DNA from: Variovorax sp. RA8
GTDB lineage: Bacteria; Pseudomonadota; Gammaproteobacteria; Burkholderiales; Burkholderiaceae_C
Direction: 5' to 3'
Assembly (NCBI RefSeq): GCF_901827175.1
Contig: NZ_LR594663.1
Location: forward strand, 248,001-312,000
Length of the DNA: 64,000 nucleotides
The notes beneath the pieces are model-generated. The model had not been told where the DNA came from. It was given only the letters and a program-made list of their open reading frames with translations, and did not search any database. Shown piece after piece: positions 17,684-26,016 of the stretch. Position 1 is the first letter of the stretch. Every line of letters starts with the position of its first letter. The position numbers and the translations under genes were made by a program.

Positions 17684-18681
17684 GCGGCGACTCCTTGCGT
17701 CGGACCAGCGATTCGGTCCGCGAGCTGCCGCAGGAAGATGGCATCCACCCGCGCCGCATTGCCGCTCGAGAACCCGGCGCTGTGCGGGGTCGCGATCACC
17801 TGCGGCAGATCCCACAGCGCAGAGCCCGCCTGCAGCGGCTCGTGGGCGAACACGTCGAGGAAGGCGCCGGCGATGCGCGACGCGCGCAGTGCCTCGATCA
17901 GCGCGTCCTCTTCGACGACCTCGCCGCGCGCGACATTGACGAGGTACGCCGAGTCCGGCAGCAACCCCAGCCGCGTGCGGTCGACCAGATGCTGCGTGCG
18001 CTCGGTCAGCGGGCAGGCCAGCACCAGCCAGTCGGTGCGTGGCAGCACCGCATCGATTCCCTCGTAGGCGACGGTCTCGGCCGCGCCTTCGCAGGGGGTT
18101 GCGCTGCTGCGCACCGCCACCACGCGCATCTCGAGCATCGCGAGATGGCGTGCAATACCCTGCCCGATGGCGCCCCAGCCGACCACGGCCGCGGTCTGCC
18201 CTGCCAGGTCGGGCGGCAGCGAGCCTCCGATCAGGGGCGCCCATTCATGCCGGCGTTGCGCCGCCATGAGCTGCGGCAGGCGCCTCGCCAGCGCCAGGAT
18301 GCCCGCCAGCGCGGTCTGCGCGACCACGGCTGCATTGGCACCGGCTGAGCCCGTGACGTCGACGCCGCGCCGACGCAGTTCGGCGAACACGGGGCGATCG
18401 GTGCCGGCCGAATGGGTGTGGACCCAGCGCAAGTGGCGCGCCTCGAGCAGCGCGTCGTAGAAGCGCTGCGTGCCTGGCAGCACCTGGTGCTTGGTCGAGA
18501 GGCCCGTCACGTCCCGCGAGACGAAGGCGATGTGGGGCTGGGCATCGGCGCGCGGCGCGACGAGTTCATGGGGTACCGCCCGCAGCAGGTGGCGCACTTC
18601 GTCGCCCAGACGCTCGATGGCCGGCTCGGACATCATGACGCGCAGGCGCTGCGAATGCGCGATGTTCGGTTCGATGGTCAT
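17680..18681 (-). CDS. D-2-hydroxyacid dehydrogenase family protein
   Basis: A 333-aa NAD(P)-dependent 2-hydroxyacid dehydrogenase. It has the Rossmann motif AAVVGWGAIGQGIARHLA, NVARGEVVEEDALIEALR, DVFAHEPLQAGSALWDLPQV and the catalytic His in TPHSAGFSSGN. The N-terminal catalytic domain contains VHTHSAGTDRPVF, where the substrate-binding region lies. The enzyme would interconvert a 2-oxo acid and a D-2-hydroxy acid. It overlaps the PrpD-like gene and follows the aldolase gene by 7 bases, so all three belong to one unit. Confidence 0.87.
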   Translation of the reverse strand: MTIEPNIAHSQRLRVMMSEPAIERLGDEVRHLLRAVPHELVAPRADAQPHIAFVSRDVTGLSTKHQVLPGTQRFYDALLEARHLRWVHTHSAGTDRPVFAELRRRGVDVTGSAGANAAVVAQTALAGILALARRLPQLMAAQRRHEWAPLIGGSLPPDLAGQTAAVVGWGAIGQGIARHLAMLEMRVVAVRSSATPCEGAAETVAYEGIDAVLPRTDWLVLACPLTERTQHLVDRTRLGLLPDSAYLVNVARGEVVEEDALIEALRASRIAGAFLDVFAHEPLQAGSALWDLPQVIATPHSAGFSSGNAARVDAIFLRQLADRIAGPTQGVAA

Positions 18682-18688
18682 GCGGGGG

Positions 18689-19477
18689 TCACTCGCGGAA
18701 GCCCGGATCCATGCGGTCGAGCTTGCGCAGCAGCGCCGGCCATTCCATGAGCCCGTAGGGTCGGCGCGTGCCGGGCTGGTAGTTGTTCCAGGTCTCCTCG
18801 AGCACCTCCTGCGGCACGGCCTTGAGCGGCGTGTTGCACGACATCGCGCCGATCTGCGCGCGGCAGGCCAGCTCGAGCCGGTGCATCCAGTTGAAGGCCT
18901 CGCCCACGCTGCGGCCCACCACCAGCGCGCCGTGGTTGCGGAAGATCACGGCCTCGCGGTCGCCCAGGTCTTCCAGCAGCGAAGCCTGCTCGGCGGTGTT
19001 GAGCACCACGCCCTGGTAGTCGTGGTAACCGATCTTGAGGAAGCGCATCGCGGTCTGCGTGAGCGGCAGCAGCCCGCATTCGAGCGAGGAGACGGCCATC
19101 GAGGCCCAGCTGTGGGTATGGATCACGCAGGCCACGTCGGGCCGCGCGGCATGCACCGCGCTGTGGATCACGTAGCCGGCCTTGTTGATGCCGTAGTTGA
19201 GCTCGCCGAAGTCGGGCGAGGACAGGATGTTGCCGTTCGGGTCCACCTTGATCAGGCTCGAGGCCGTGATCTCCTCGTACATCATCCCGTAGGGGTTGAT
19301 GAGGAAGGCGCCCTTCTCGCCGGGCACGTGCGAGGAGATGTGGTTGGCCATCATGTCGGACATGCCGTAGAGGTCGACCAGCCGGTAGCAGGCGGCGAGG
19401 TCGATGCGCGCCTGCCATTCGGCGGGGGAGCACTGGTCCTTCATGGAGGGGATCTGGAGCACGCCAGGGTTCGTCAT
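18689..19477 (-). CDS. Class II aldolase/adducin family protein
   Basis: A 262-aa zinc-dependent aldolase-fold protein. The N-terminal half has LVDLYGMSDMMANHISSHVP (anion-binding loop) and the zinc-binding IHTHSWASMAV; a later His lies in FRNHGALVVGRSVGEAFNWM. The group includes L-fuculose-phosphate and related aldolases and decarboxylase-like members used in hydroxy-acid catabolism. It may cleave or decarboxylate a hydroxylated intermediate made by the neighbouring enzymes. It lies between the TcuB gene and the hydroxyacid dehydrogenase gene on the same strand. Confidence 0.85.
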   Translation of the reverse strand: MTNPGVLQIPSMKDQCSPAEWQARIDLAACYRLVDLYGMSDMMANHISSHVPGEKGAFLINPYGMMYEEITASSLIKVDPNGNILSSPDFGELNYGINKAGYVIHSAVHAARPDVACVIHTHSWASMAVSSLECGLLPLTQTAMRFLKIGYHDYQGVVLNTAEQASLLEDLGDREAVIFRNHGALVVGRSVGEAFNWMHRLELACRAQIGAMSCNTPLKAVPQEVLEETWNNYQPGTRRPYGLMEWPALLRKLDRMDPGFRE

Positions 19478-19511
19478 CGCACGGGTCCTTTCTTCGATAT
19501 CGGGTGGGGGT

Positions 19512-20741
19512 TCAGTCGGCGCCGAGCTGCAGGCGGCTGGGCAGGCGCTTCTCGATCGCGAACTTCAAGAGCGCCGCGCAGCGGAAGATGCCGTGCGCGA
19601 ACTTGCCGTAGGGCAGCGTGAGGAACAGCGCCATCACCACGCCCAGGTGCACGGCCAGCAGCAGCGCCATGAACTGCGTGTCGCGCCAGGCCAGCAGCGC
19701 CAGGCCGGTGAGGCTGGTCAGCAGCAGCAGCGCGATGAAGCCGCGGTCCATGGGCCGCTGCGCGACGTCGCCATGCGCCGGGTCGCGCCGCAGGTTGAGC
19801 CACAAGAGGCCGATCGGGCCGACCACCAGGCCGATGCCGCCGGCGGTGCCCAGCAGCACCGGCAAGCTGGTCAGCGCATAGGGCGCATGCAGGTCGAACA
19901 GGTAGTGGTAGAGCGTGGCCACGCAGGTCGAGGCGAAGCACAGCATGAAGCCGTAGAAGGTGAAGTGGTGGAAGCGCCGGCGCCACAGCGTGAAGCGGTC
20001 GTCCTCGTTGTTGCAGCCCTCGCCGTGGCCGCCGCCGAGGTACTTCAGGCGCAGCGCATCGTGCGCCGCTTCCGCGCTCGCGGGCCCGCGCACGCCCGCC
20101 ATGGCCGGCGCGTTGCCGGGGTCGTTGGCCGGCGAGACCTCGCGCCAGAAGCGCCGCACGCCCAGCGCCAGCGCGAGCAGCACGAACAGCGACACCGCGC
20201 CGAACACCAGCGCGAGGAAGTTGTGCGGGAAGATCGCGTAGAAGTTGCCGGCCAACGGCTCGTGCAGCAGCGAGCCGCTCATCGCGACCGCGAGCACCAG
20301 GAACAGCGCGAGGCCGCCGGCCAGGGCCAGCGCGACCGTGAGCCCGGCCTTCTCGTAGAGCGAGCCCATCGCGGCGGGCCAGGCGTAGTCGTGGTAGGTC
20401 TGCACGCGCACCTGGGCCATGGCCTGCGGCACGTTGACCGCGAACTCGTGCGGCGGCGCGTACTGGCAGGCATGCAGGCAGGCGCCGCAGTTGTGGCAGA
20501 GGTTGGCCAGGTAGTGCGTGTCGGCCTTGCCGAACTCGAGCCGCCGCGTCATCGCGGGGAACACGGCGCAGAAGCCCTCGCAGTAGCGGCAGGCGTTGCA
20601 GATCTGCAGGATGCGCGCGACCTCGCCCTCGGGGGCGGTCAGCGGAAGGGCGGGCTGGATCGGGATCACGCGCGACGGGGTGGCGCCGATGCCGTCCGCA
20701 TCGGCACGCGCGCGTGCGACGAGATCAGTGAGCTGCTGCAA
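19512..20741 (-). CDS. tcuB: Tricarballylate-utilisation 4Fe-4S membrane protein TcuB
   Basis: A 409-aa protein with two N-terminal cysteine clusters, [11 protein letters not shown] and [15 protein letters not shown] (ferredoxin-like 4Fe-4S sites), followed by a membrane domain of several helices. TcuB re-oxidises the flavin of the tricarballylate dehydrogenase TcuA and passes electrons to the quinone pool. The TTG start at 20741 has GGAGA upstream, and the gene overlaps tcuA by 17 bases. Family identification is firm; the actual substrate of this TcuAB pair is not certain. Confidence 0.9.
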   Translation of the reverse strand: MQQLTDLVARARADADGIGATPSRVIPIQPALPLTAPEGEVARILQICNACRYCEGFCAVFPAMTRRLEFGKADTHYLANLCHNCGACLHACQYAPPHEFAVNVPQAMAQVRVQTYHDYAWPAAMGSLYEKAGLTVALALAGGLALFLVLAVAMSGSLLHEPLAGNFYAIFPHNFLALVFGAVSLFVLLALALGVRRFWREVSPANDPGNAPAMAGVRGPASAEAAHDALRLKYLGGGHGEGCNNEDDRFTLWRRRFHHFTFYGFMLCFASTCVATLYHYLFDLHAPYALTSLPVLLGTAGGIGLVVGPIGLLWLNLRRDPAHGDVAQRPMDRGFIALLLLTSLTGLALLAWRDTQFMALLLAVHLGVVMALFLTLPYGKFAHGIFRCAALLKFAIEKRLPSRLQLGAD

Positions 20742-22203
20742 GAGGGGTCTCCGGGGAATGCTTCGAAAGGTTCCTGGCCGCGCGCGCGGCCTGGGTGCCG
20801 GCGATGCGGCCGAAGGCCGTGCCGATGCTCATGCCGACGCCCGCCGTGTAACCCTTGCCGAGCACGTTGCCGGCCATCATTTCGCCGGCCACGAACAGGT
20901 TGGGGCTGGGCCGGCCGCCGAAGAGCACGGCCGCGGTCTCGTCCACCTTCAGGCCCAGGTAGGTGAAGGTGATGCCGGGGCGGACCGGGTAGGCATAAAA
21001 CGGCGCGGTGTCGAGCGGGCGCGCCCAGTGCGTCTTGGCCGGTGCGAGGCCCTCGGTGTGGCAGTCGTCGAGCGCGGTGTGGTCGAAGCGGCCGACGCGG
21101 CAGGCGGCGTTGTAGTCCTGCACGGTGCGCACGAAGGTGGCTTCGTCCAGGCCGATCTTCTGTGCGAGTTCGCCGAGCGTGTTCGCCTGCGTGCCGGTGA
21201 ACACCGGCGGCATGAAGCGGCCGACCGCCTTCTGGTCGATGATCGACCAGGCGATCTGCCCGGGCTGCTGTGCCACCAGCCGGCCCCAGATCGCATAGCG
21301 CTTGGGCCAGAAGTCCTCGCCCTCGTCGTAGAAGCGGAGTGCTTCGCGATTGACCACCACGCCGAGCGAGACGCAGTCGATGCGCGTGCAGATGCCGCCG
21401 TCGTAGAGCGGCGCGCGCGCATCGATGGCGACCATGTGGCCCTGCGAGGGATCGCCGATGCTGTCGGCGCCCGCGGCGATCATGTGCTTGAGCAGCACGC
21501 CCTGGTTGAAGCGTGTTCCGCGGATCAGGAAGTTGTCGGCCGGCCATTCGCCGCGCTCGTTCTGGCCCCAGGCCTCGCGCAGCCATTCGCGGTTCGACTC
21601 GAAGCCGCCGGCCGCGAGCACGCAGCTCTTCGCCGCGATGCGTTCGCCGGCCTCGGTGCGCACGGCCACGAAGCGCTCGCCGTCGAGCTCGACCGAGGCC
21701 ACGGGCGTGTCGTAGCGGATCTGCACGCCGAGCCTTTCGGCGCTGCGGAAATAGGCATTGACCAGCGCCTTGCCGCCGCCCATGAAGAAGGCATTGGTGC
21801 GCGCCACGTGCAGCGCGCCCGACAGCGGCGGCTGGAAGTGCACACCGTGGCTGCGCATCCAGTCGCGGCAGTTCGACGAGGCGCGGATCACGAGCCGCGC
21901 GAGGCGCTCGTCGGTGAGGCCGCCCGTCACCTTCAGCAGGTCCTGCCAGTACTCCTCTTCAGGGTAGGCATCGACCAGCACGTCCTGCGGCGCGTCGTGC
22001 ATGCAGCGCAGGTTGCGGGTGTGCTGCGAGTTGCCGCCGCGCCATTCTCTGGGCGAGGCCTCCAGCAGCAGCACCGAAGCGCCGGCCTGGCGCGCCATCA
22101 GGGCGGCGCACAGCGCGGCATTGCCGCCGCCGACGACGAGGACGTCCGGCATGGCTTTCGCGGAGGATCGACGCATCGGGTCGATGACGGTTCTTTGCTT
22201 CAT
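20725..22203 (-). CDS. tcuA: FAD-dependent tricarballylate dehydrogenase TcuA-like
   Basis: A 492-aa flavoprotein of the succinate dehydrogenase/fumarate reductase flavoprotein superfamily. Its dinucleotide-binding motif is [20 protein letters not shown], it has [15 protein letters not shown] as in TcuA, and the closing FAD segment is [18 protein letters not shown]. TcuA oxidises tricarballylate to cis-aconitate. It overlaps tcuB and is preceded on the same strand by a LysR gene, the order found in tcuRABC loci, but the MFS transporter TcuC is absent and an ABC transporter appears instead. A start at the internal ATG 22176 is possible. Confidence 0.88.
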   Translation of the reverse strand: MKQRTVIDPMRRSSAKAMPDVLVVGGGNAALCAALMARQAGASVLLLEASPREWRGGNSQHTRNLRCMHDAPQDVLVDAYPEEEYWQDLLKVTGGLTDERLARLVIRASSNCRDWMRSHGVHFQPPLSGALHVARTNAFFMGGGKALVNAYFRSAERLGVQIRYDTPVASVELDGERFVAVRTEAGERIAAKSCVLAAGGFESNREWLREAWGQNERGEWPADNFLIRGTRFNQGVLLKHMIAAGADSIGDPSQGHMVAIDARAPLYDGGICTRIDCVSLGVVVNREALRFYDEGEDFWPKRYAIWGRLVAQQPGQIAWSIIDQKAVGRFMPPVFTGTQANTLGELAQKIGLDEATFVRTVQDYNAACRVGRFDHTALDDCHTEGLAPAKTHWARPLDTAPFYAYPVRPGITFTYLGLKVDETAAVLFGGRPSPNLFVAGEMMAGNVLGKGYTAGVGMSIGTAFGRIAGTQAARAARNLSKHSPETPLAAAH

Positions 22204-22288
22204 GTCTCCAGAACTTCGGGCTGCTACGGGTCGACGCGTACTCTAGGAAAGCGTCCCCGTTCTGCTCAGGCCTGAAGTCGCATGGCCT

Positions 22289-22305
22289 CATCTCGATCCG
22301 AGATG
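22289..22305. promoter_or_regulatory. Perfect 7-3-7 inverted repeat between the LysR gene and tcuA
   Basis: CATCTCG-ATC-CGAGATG lies 7 bases beyond the LysR stop and about 86 bases before the tcuA start. It could be a regulator operator for tcuA or an RNA hairpin ending the LysR transcript. No T-run follows it on the minus strand, so a classical terminator is less likely. Confidence 0.4.
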
Positions 22306-22311
22306 GCAGAG

Positions 22312-23247
22312 CTAGTCCAGCAGCGTCGCGCCCGGCCAGCGGCCGGCCTTCACCAGCGTGCGCGCGGTGTCTATCAACACGATGCGCACCGCCAGCGCGG
22401 CGGGCGCCAATTCGCCCTCAGGCAGGCTGGCGACCGCGTTTTGCCGTCGCGCGGCCTTGTCGGCCAGCGGCGCGATGTGGAAACTTTGGATCGCATCGGC
22501 ATAGCGCCCCAGCGCGGCACCGGGCTGCACGGTGCCGCCGAGCCCGGCCTCGACGGAGGCCATCAGGATCGACAGGGAATCGATCTCGGCGATCAGGTTG
22601 GGCACCACGCGCGCGCGCTGGCAGGCGGCATCGATGGTGCGACGCAGGCCGTGTGGCGCCGTCGGGAGGATCAATGGCTCGCGCGCCAGTTCGGCCATCT
22701 CGATGACGCCGACGGCTTGCGACGCCGCCTCCCCGCCACGGCGCGCACGGATGAAGAGCAGTTGCTCCTCGAGCAGTGGCGTCACGCTCCAGCGCGGCGC
22801 TTCCTGCGCGTTGAAAGCCAACGCCAAATCGATCTTGCGGGCATTGAGCATCGTGGCCAGGTGCCCCGACATGCCCTCGACCAGGTGCAGCCGCACGTCG
22901 GGATAGCGCTCGCGCATCGCCTGCATGAACGGCATGCCGAGCACGGATGCAGTGGTCGGGGCCATGCCCACACTGACCGCACCCATGAGCCGCGCATGCT
23001 TGGCGACCAGCACCGCCTGGTCGGAATGGCGCAGCGTGAGCTGGGCCTCCGCAAAGAAGGCCAGGCCGGCCTCGGTCGGCGTCGTGCCCCTGCCCGTGCG
23101 CTGCAGCAGCCGCGTGCTGAGCTCCGACTCGAGCCGGCTGATCTGCTGGCTCAGGGCCGACTGGACGACATCGAGGTCGATCGCCGCGCGGCCCATGCTG
23201 CCGAGCTCGACGATGCGGACGAAATAGCGCAGTTGCCGAAGTTCCAT
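22312..23247 (-). CDS. LysR-type regulator, probably of the tcu genes (TcuR-like)
   Basis: A 311-aa LTTR: MELRQLRYFVRIVELGSMGR with VVQSALSQQISRLESEL forms the helix-turn-helix, followed by the effector-binding domain (LILPTAPHGLRRTIDAACQR). In tcu loci of enteric bacteria a LysR protein, TcuR, activates tcuABC in response to tricarballylate; the gene order here fits that role. ATG 23247 gives the standard LTTR N-terminus. It lies inside a long co-directional run of genes. Confidence 0.85.
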   Translation of the reverse strand: MELRQLRYFVRIVELGSMGRAAIDLDVVQSALSQQISRLESELSTRLLQRTGRGTTPTEAGLAFFAEAQLTLRHSDQAVLVAKHARLMGAVSVGMAPTTASVLGMPFMQAMRERYPDVRLHLVEGMSGHLATMLNARKIDLALAFNAQEAPRWSVTPLLEEQLLFIRARRGGEAASQAVGVIEMAELAREPLILPTAPHGLRRTIDAACQRARVVPNLIAEIDSLSILMASVEAGLGGTVQPGAALGRYADAIQSFHIAPLADKAARRQNAVASLPEGELAPAALAVRIVLIDTARTLVKAGRWPGATLLD

Positions 23248-23311
23248 CGCGGGCTTTCGGAAAGAGGGACATCGCCGGATGGCCCCGGCGCCTGGGAATG
23301 ACCGATTCAGG

Positions 23312-24727
23312 TCAGCCGCGGTCCAGCCGCAGCGACGCGGTGGGACGCGCCTTGACCGGCTGCGCATCCTCGAGCGTGCGACCGATGCGCAGCAGCAGCG
23401 GATCGTCGAACAGCCGCCCCACGAGCTGCACCGACAGTGGCAGCCCCTCGGGCGACAGGCCGATTGGCAGCACCAGCGCTGGATTGCCCGTGAGGTTGAA
23501 CGGCGTGGCCTGGATCGGCGAGTTCGGGTTGGCCTTCGCCTCGTCGAAACGCAGCGCCGGGCCCAGCGTGCAGGCGGTGACCAATGCATCGAAGCGACCG
23601 AGGACCTGGCGATTCAGGATCGCGGCGAGCTGGCGACGCACCCGTTGCGCCTGAACCAGGTCGCTCGCCGGAATGAACGCGCCCAACAGCAGCCGCAGCC
23701 GGCAGATGCGGCCATAGAGATCGCCGTGCGCGCGCAGGTCGCGCTCGTGGATCGCGTAGGCCTCGGCGTACTGCAGCGTTCGGGCCGCGGCATTGAAGAG
23801 TTCGTAGTCGGGCAGTTCCACGTCCTCGATCACCGCGCCCGCGCGCTCCAGCACCGCGAGCGCCCCGTCGATGGCCTCGACCGTCGCTGCATCGGCCGCG
23901 CCCTCGCGCTCGTAGTAATGGCGCACCACGCCGATGCGCAGGCCTTCGACGCCCTCGTTCAAGCGCTGCATGAACGGCGGCGCCGGCACCCCGCGGCTTG
24001 CGGGGTCGCGCGCATCGTGGCCCGCCACCACCGACATCACCGCGGCGCAGTCCTCGACGTCCCAGGTCAGCGGGCCGCAGTGATCCAGCGACCAGGCCAG
24101 CGGGAACACGCCGCTGCGCGGCACGAGCCCGTAGCTCGGCTTGAGCCCGACGGTGCCGCAGGCGGCCGCCGGATAGCGGATCGAACCCGCGGTGTCGCTC
24201 CCCATGCCGACGCGGCACAGGCCGGCAGCCACGGCCACGGCACTGCCGGACGAGGAACCGCCAGCGATGTGCTCGAGGTGCCAGGGGTTGCGCGCGGGCG
24301 GCGCGGGCAGGTCGAAGCTCGGCCCGCCGAGCGCGAATTCGTAGGTGGTCATCTTGCCGAGCAGCACCGCGCCGCCGGCGCGAAGACGCGCCTGGACCTC
24401 GGCATCGGTGCCCGGCACCCGGCCGGCCAGCAATCGCGACTGGCAAGTGGTGGCGATGCCCGCCGTGTCGTAGATGTCCTTGAGGCCATAGGGAATGCCC
24501 TGCAGCGGCCCGCGCTCGCGGCCGGCCCGCAAGTCACGGTCGGCTTCGTCGGCCTCCTCCAGCGCGCGCTCCGCGCAGAGCGTGACGAAGGCGTTCAGGT
24601 GCGGATCGAGCCTGGCGATCCGCTCCAGGCTGTGCCGCGTCAGCGCGGTCGAGGTCAGCGTGCCGCTGCGCAGCAGCGCACCGGCCCGGACGATCGGCAG
24701 CTCGTGGAAATGGGTTTCAGCCTGCAT
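23312..24727 (-). CDS. Amidase (amidase signature family, AtzE/GatA-like)
   Basis: A 471-aa amidase-signature enzyme with the Ser-cisSer-Lys triad visible: Lys in IPYGLKDIYDTAGIATTCQS, the first Ser in IAGGSSSGSAVAVAAGL, and the nucleophile region MGSDTAGSIRYPAAACG. It hydrolyses a carboxamide or carbamoyl bond to ammonia and acid. The gene overlaps by 11 bases an upstream 89-aa frame that looks like an AtzG-type partner, so the pair resembles AtzEG (biuret-pathway hydrolase with small subunit). The substrate is unknown. The ATG at 24727 matches the family start; the frame is open much further upstream without homology. Confidence 0.87.
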   Translation of the reverse strand: MQAETHFHELPIVRAGALLRSGTLTSTALTRHSLERIARLDPHLNAFVTLCAERALEEADEADRDLRAGRERGPLQGIPYGLKDIYDTAGIATTCQSRLLAGRVPGTDAEVQARLRAGGAVLLGKMTTYEFALGGPSFDLPAPPARNPWHLEHIAGGSSSGSAVAVAAGLCRVGMGSDTAGSIRYPAAACGTVGLKPSYGLVPRSGVFPLAWSLDHCGPLTWDVEDCAAVMSVVAGHDARDPASRGVPAPPFMQRLNEGVEGLRIGVVRHYYEREGAADAATVEAIDGALAVLERAGAVIEDVELPDYELFNAAARTLQYAEAYAIHERDLRAHGDLYGRICRLRLLLGAFIPASDLVQAQRVRRQLAAILNRQVLGRFDALVTACTLGPALRFDEAKANPNSPIQATPFNLTGNPALVLPIGLSPEGLPLSVQLVGRLFDDPLLLRIGRTLEDAQPVKARPTASLRLDRG

Positions 24728-24986
24728 GATCGGGCCCCGCGAACTCGAGCGGATCGAACCGGTGCGAGGGCTCGTCGGACGCCGCCAGGCCGGCCTGCCG
24801 CATGCGCTCGCCCGCCTGCACGAAATAGCGCCAGTGGGTGAAGAGCTCGTCGCGCATGTCCGCCGGCACGTCGAGGCCGAGGTGCGCGATGCTGGCCTCG
24901 AACATCTCGCGCTGCGCGTCGGCCTCGCCTTCCGTGGTGGTGCGCACGCCCGAGGCCGCTGCTTCAGTCGACCGTGATGTTGGCAT
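24717..24986 (-). CDS. Small AtzG-like (DUF4089-type) protein next to the amidase
   Basis: A frame of up to 89 aa (start 24986; a start at ATG 24905 gives 62 aa, MFEASIAHLGLDVPADMRDE and on). The shorter form has the size, the GL-x-VP start, the helical middle and the acidic DEPSHRFDPLEF tail of AtzG/DUF4089 proteins, which form a complex with AtzE-type amidases. It overlaps the start of the amidase gene by 11 bases and, with the longer start, the end of the Bug gene by 23 bases. The similarity is by pattern only. Confidence 0.55.
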   Translation of the reverse strand: MPTSRSTEAAASGVRTTTEGEADAQREMFEASIAHLGLDVPADMRDELFTHWRYFVQAGERMRQAGLAASDEPSHRFDPLEFAGPDHAG

Positions 24987-25941
24987 CGACGATCACCTTG
25001 CGCCACTTCTCGGTCTCGGAGGCCATGAGTTCGCTCAGCGCGCCGGGCGGCCCGCCCTTGAAATCGAAGCCGGCGTCGCTGAGCTTCGCCTGCACTTCCG
25101 GATCCTTGATCACCGCATCGAAGACCTCGTTGAGCCGGGTGACGATCTCCTTCGGCGTGCCTGCGGGTGCCAGGAAGCCGTACCAGCCCGACAGCTCGTA
25201 GCCCGGCACGCCGGATTCGGCAACCGTCGGCAGATTCGGATAGTTCGGCATGCGGGTCGCGGTGGTGATGGCGAGCGCGCGCAGCTTGCCGGCCTTCGCC
25301 AGCGGCATTGCCTCGGAGAGGACGGCAATCATGTAGGTGGTCTGTCCGCCGGTCAGGTCGGCCAGCGCGGGCGCACCGCCCTTGTACGGCACATGGTTCG
25401 ACGCCACTCCCGCCATGCGCTTGTAGAGCTCGGCGCCAAGGTGCGCGGGGGTGCCGTTGCCCGCCGAGGCGTAGTTCGCTTCCCAGCCCCTGGTCTTCAG
25501 GTAGTCGTTCAGTTCCTTCATCGACTGCACCGGCAGGGCCGCGTTCACCACCACCACGCTCGGCACCTTGACCGCGAGGATGATCGGCACCAGATCGGTC
25601 TTCGGATCGTAGGACAGGCGCTTGTAGAGGCTCGGATTCACCGCGAGCGCGGTCGACGTGCCGAGGAACAGCGTGTGCCCGTCCGCGGGCACGCCCTTGC
25701 CCACGTAGGCCGCGGCAATGGCTTCGCTCGCGCCGGGGCGGTTCTCGACCACCACCGGCTGCCCCAGGCGCTCCGAGATCTTCTGCGCCGCCACGCGTGC
25801 CAGCGCATCGGTCGAGCCTCCGGGCGGATAGGGCACCACGATGCGCATCGGCTTCGACGGGAAATCGGCGGCATGGGCCGTCCCGGCCGCCGCGAACGCG
25901 AGGGCCAGGCCGGAGAGAAGAATCCTTGTCGCGCGCATCAT
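24964..25941 (-). CDS. Bug/TctC-type periplasmic solute-binding protein
   Basis: A 325-aa receptor with a signal peptide (ILLSGLALAFAAAGTAHAAD) and the full set of family motifs: MRIVVPYPPGGSTDALARVA, VVENRPGASEAIAAAYVGKG, ASAGNGTPAHLGAELYKRMA, NHVPYKGGAPALADLTGG and YGFLAPAGTPKEIV. The reading frame is intact, unlike two other copies in the window. It probably captures the amide substrate of the downstream amidase; the membrane partners are not encoded nearby. It follows the aminotransferase by 75 bases. Confidence 0.93.
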   Translation of the reverse strand: MMRATRILLSGLALAFAAAGTAHAADFPSKPMRIVVPYPPGGSTDALARVAAQKISERLGQPVVVENRPGASEAIAAAYVGKGVPADGHTLFLGTSTALAVNPSLYKRLSYDPKTDLVPIILAVKVPSVVVVNAALPVQSMKELNDYLKTRGWEANYASAGNGTPAHLGAELYKRMAGVASNHVPYKGGAPALADLTGGQTTYMIAVLSEAMPLAKAGKLRALAITTATRMPNYPNLPTVAESGVPGYELSGWYGFLAPAGTPKEIVTRLNEVFDAVIKDPEVQAKLSDAGFDFKGGPPGALSELMASETEKWRKVIVDANITVD

Positions 25942-26016
25942 GGTTGTTTTCCTTGTGGTTGAGAGTGTGAGGCCGTCTCGCCAGAGACGAACCAGGGTGA
26001 AACCGGATCGTTCGCT

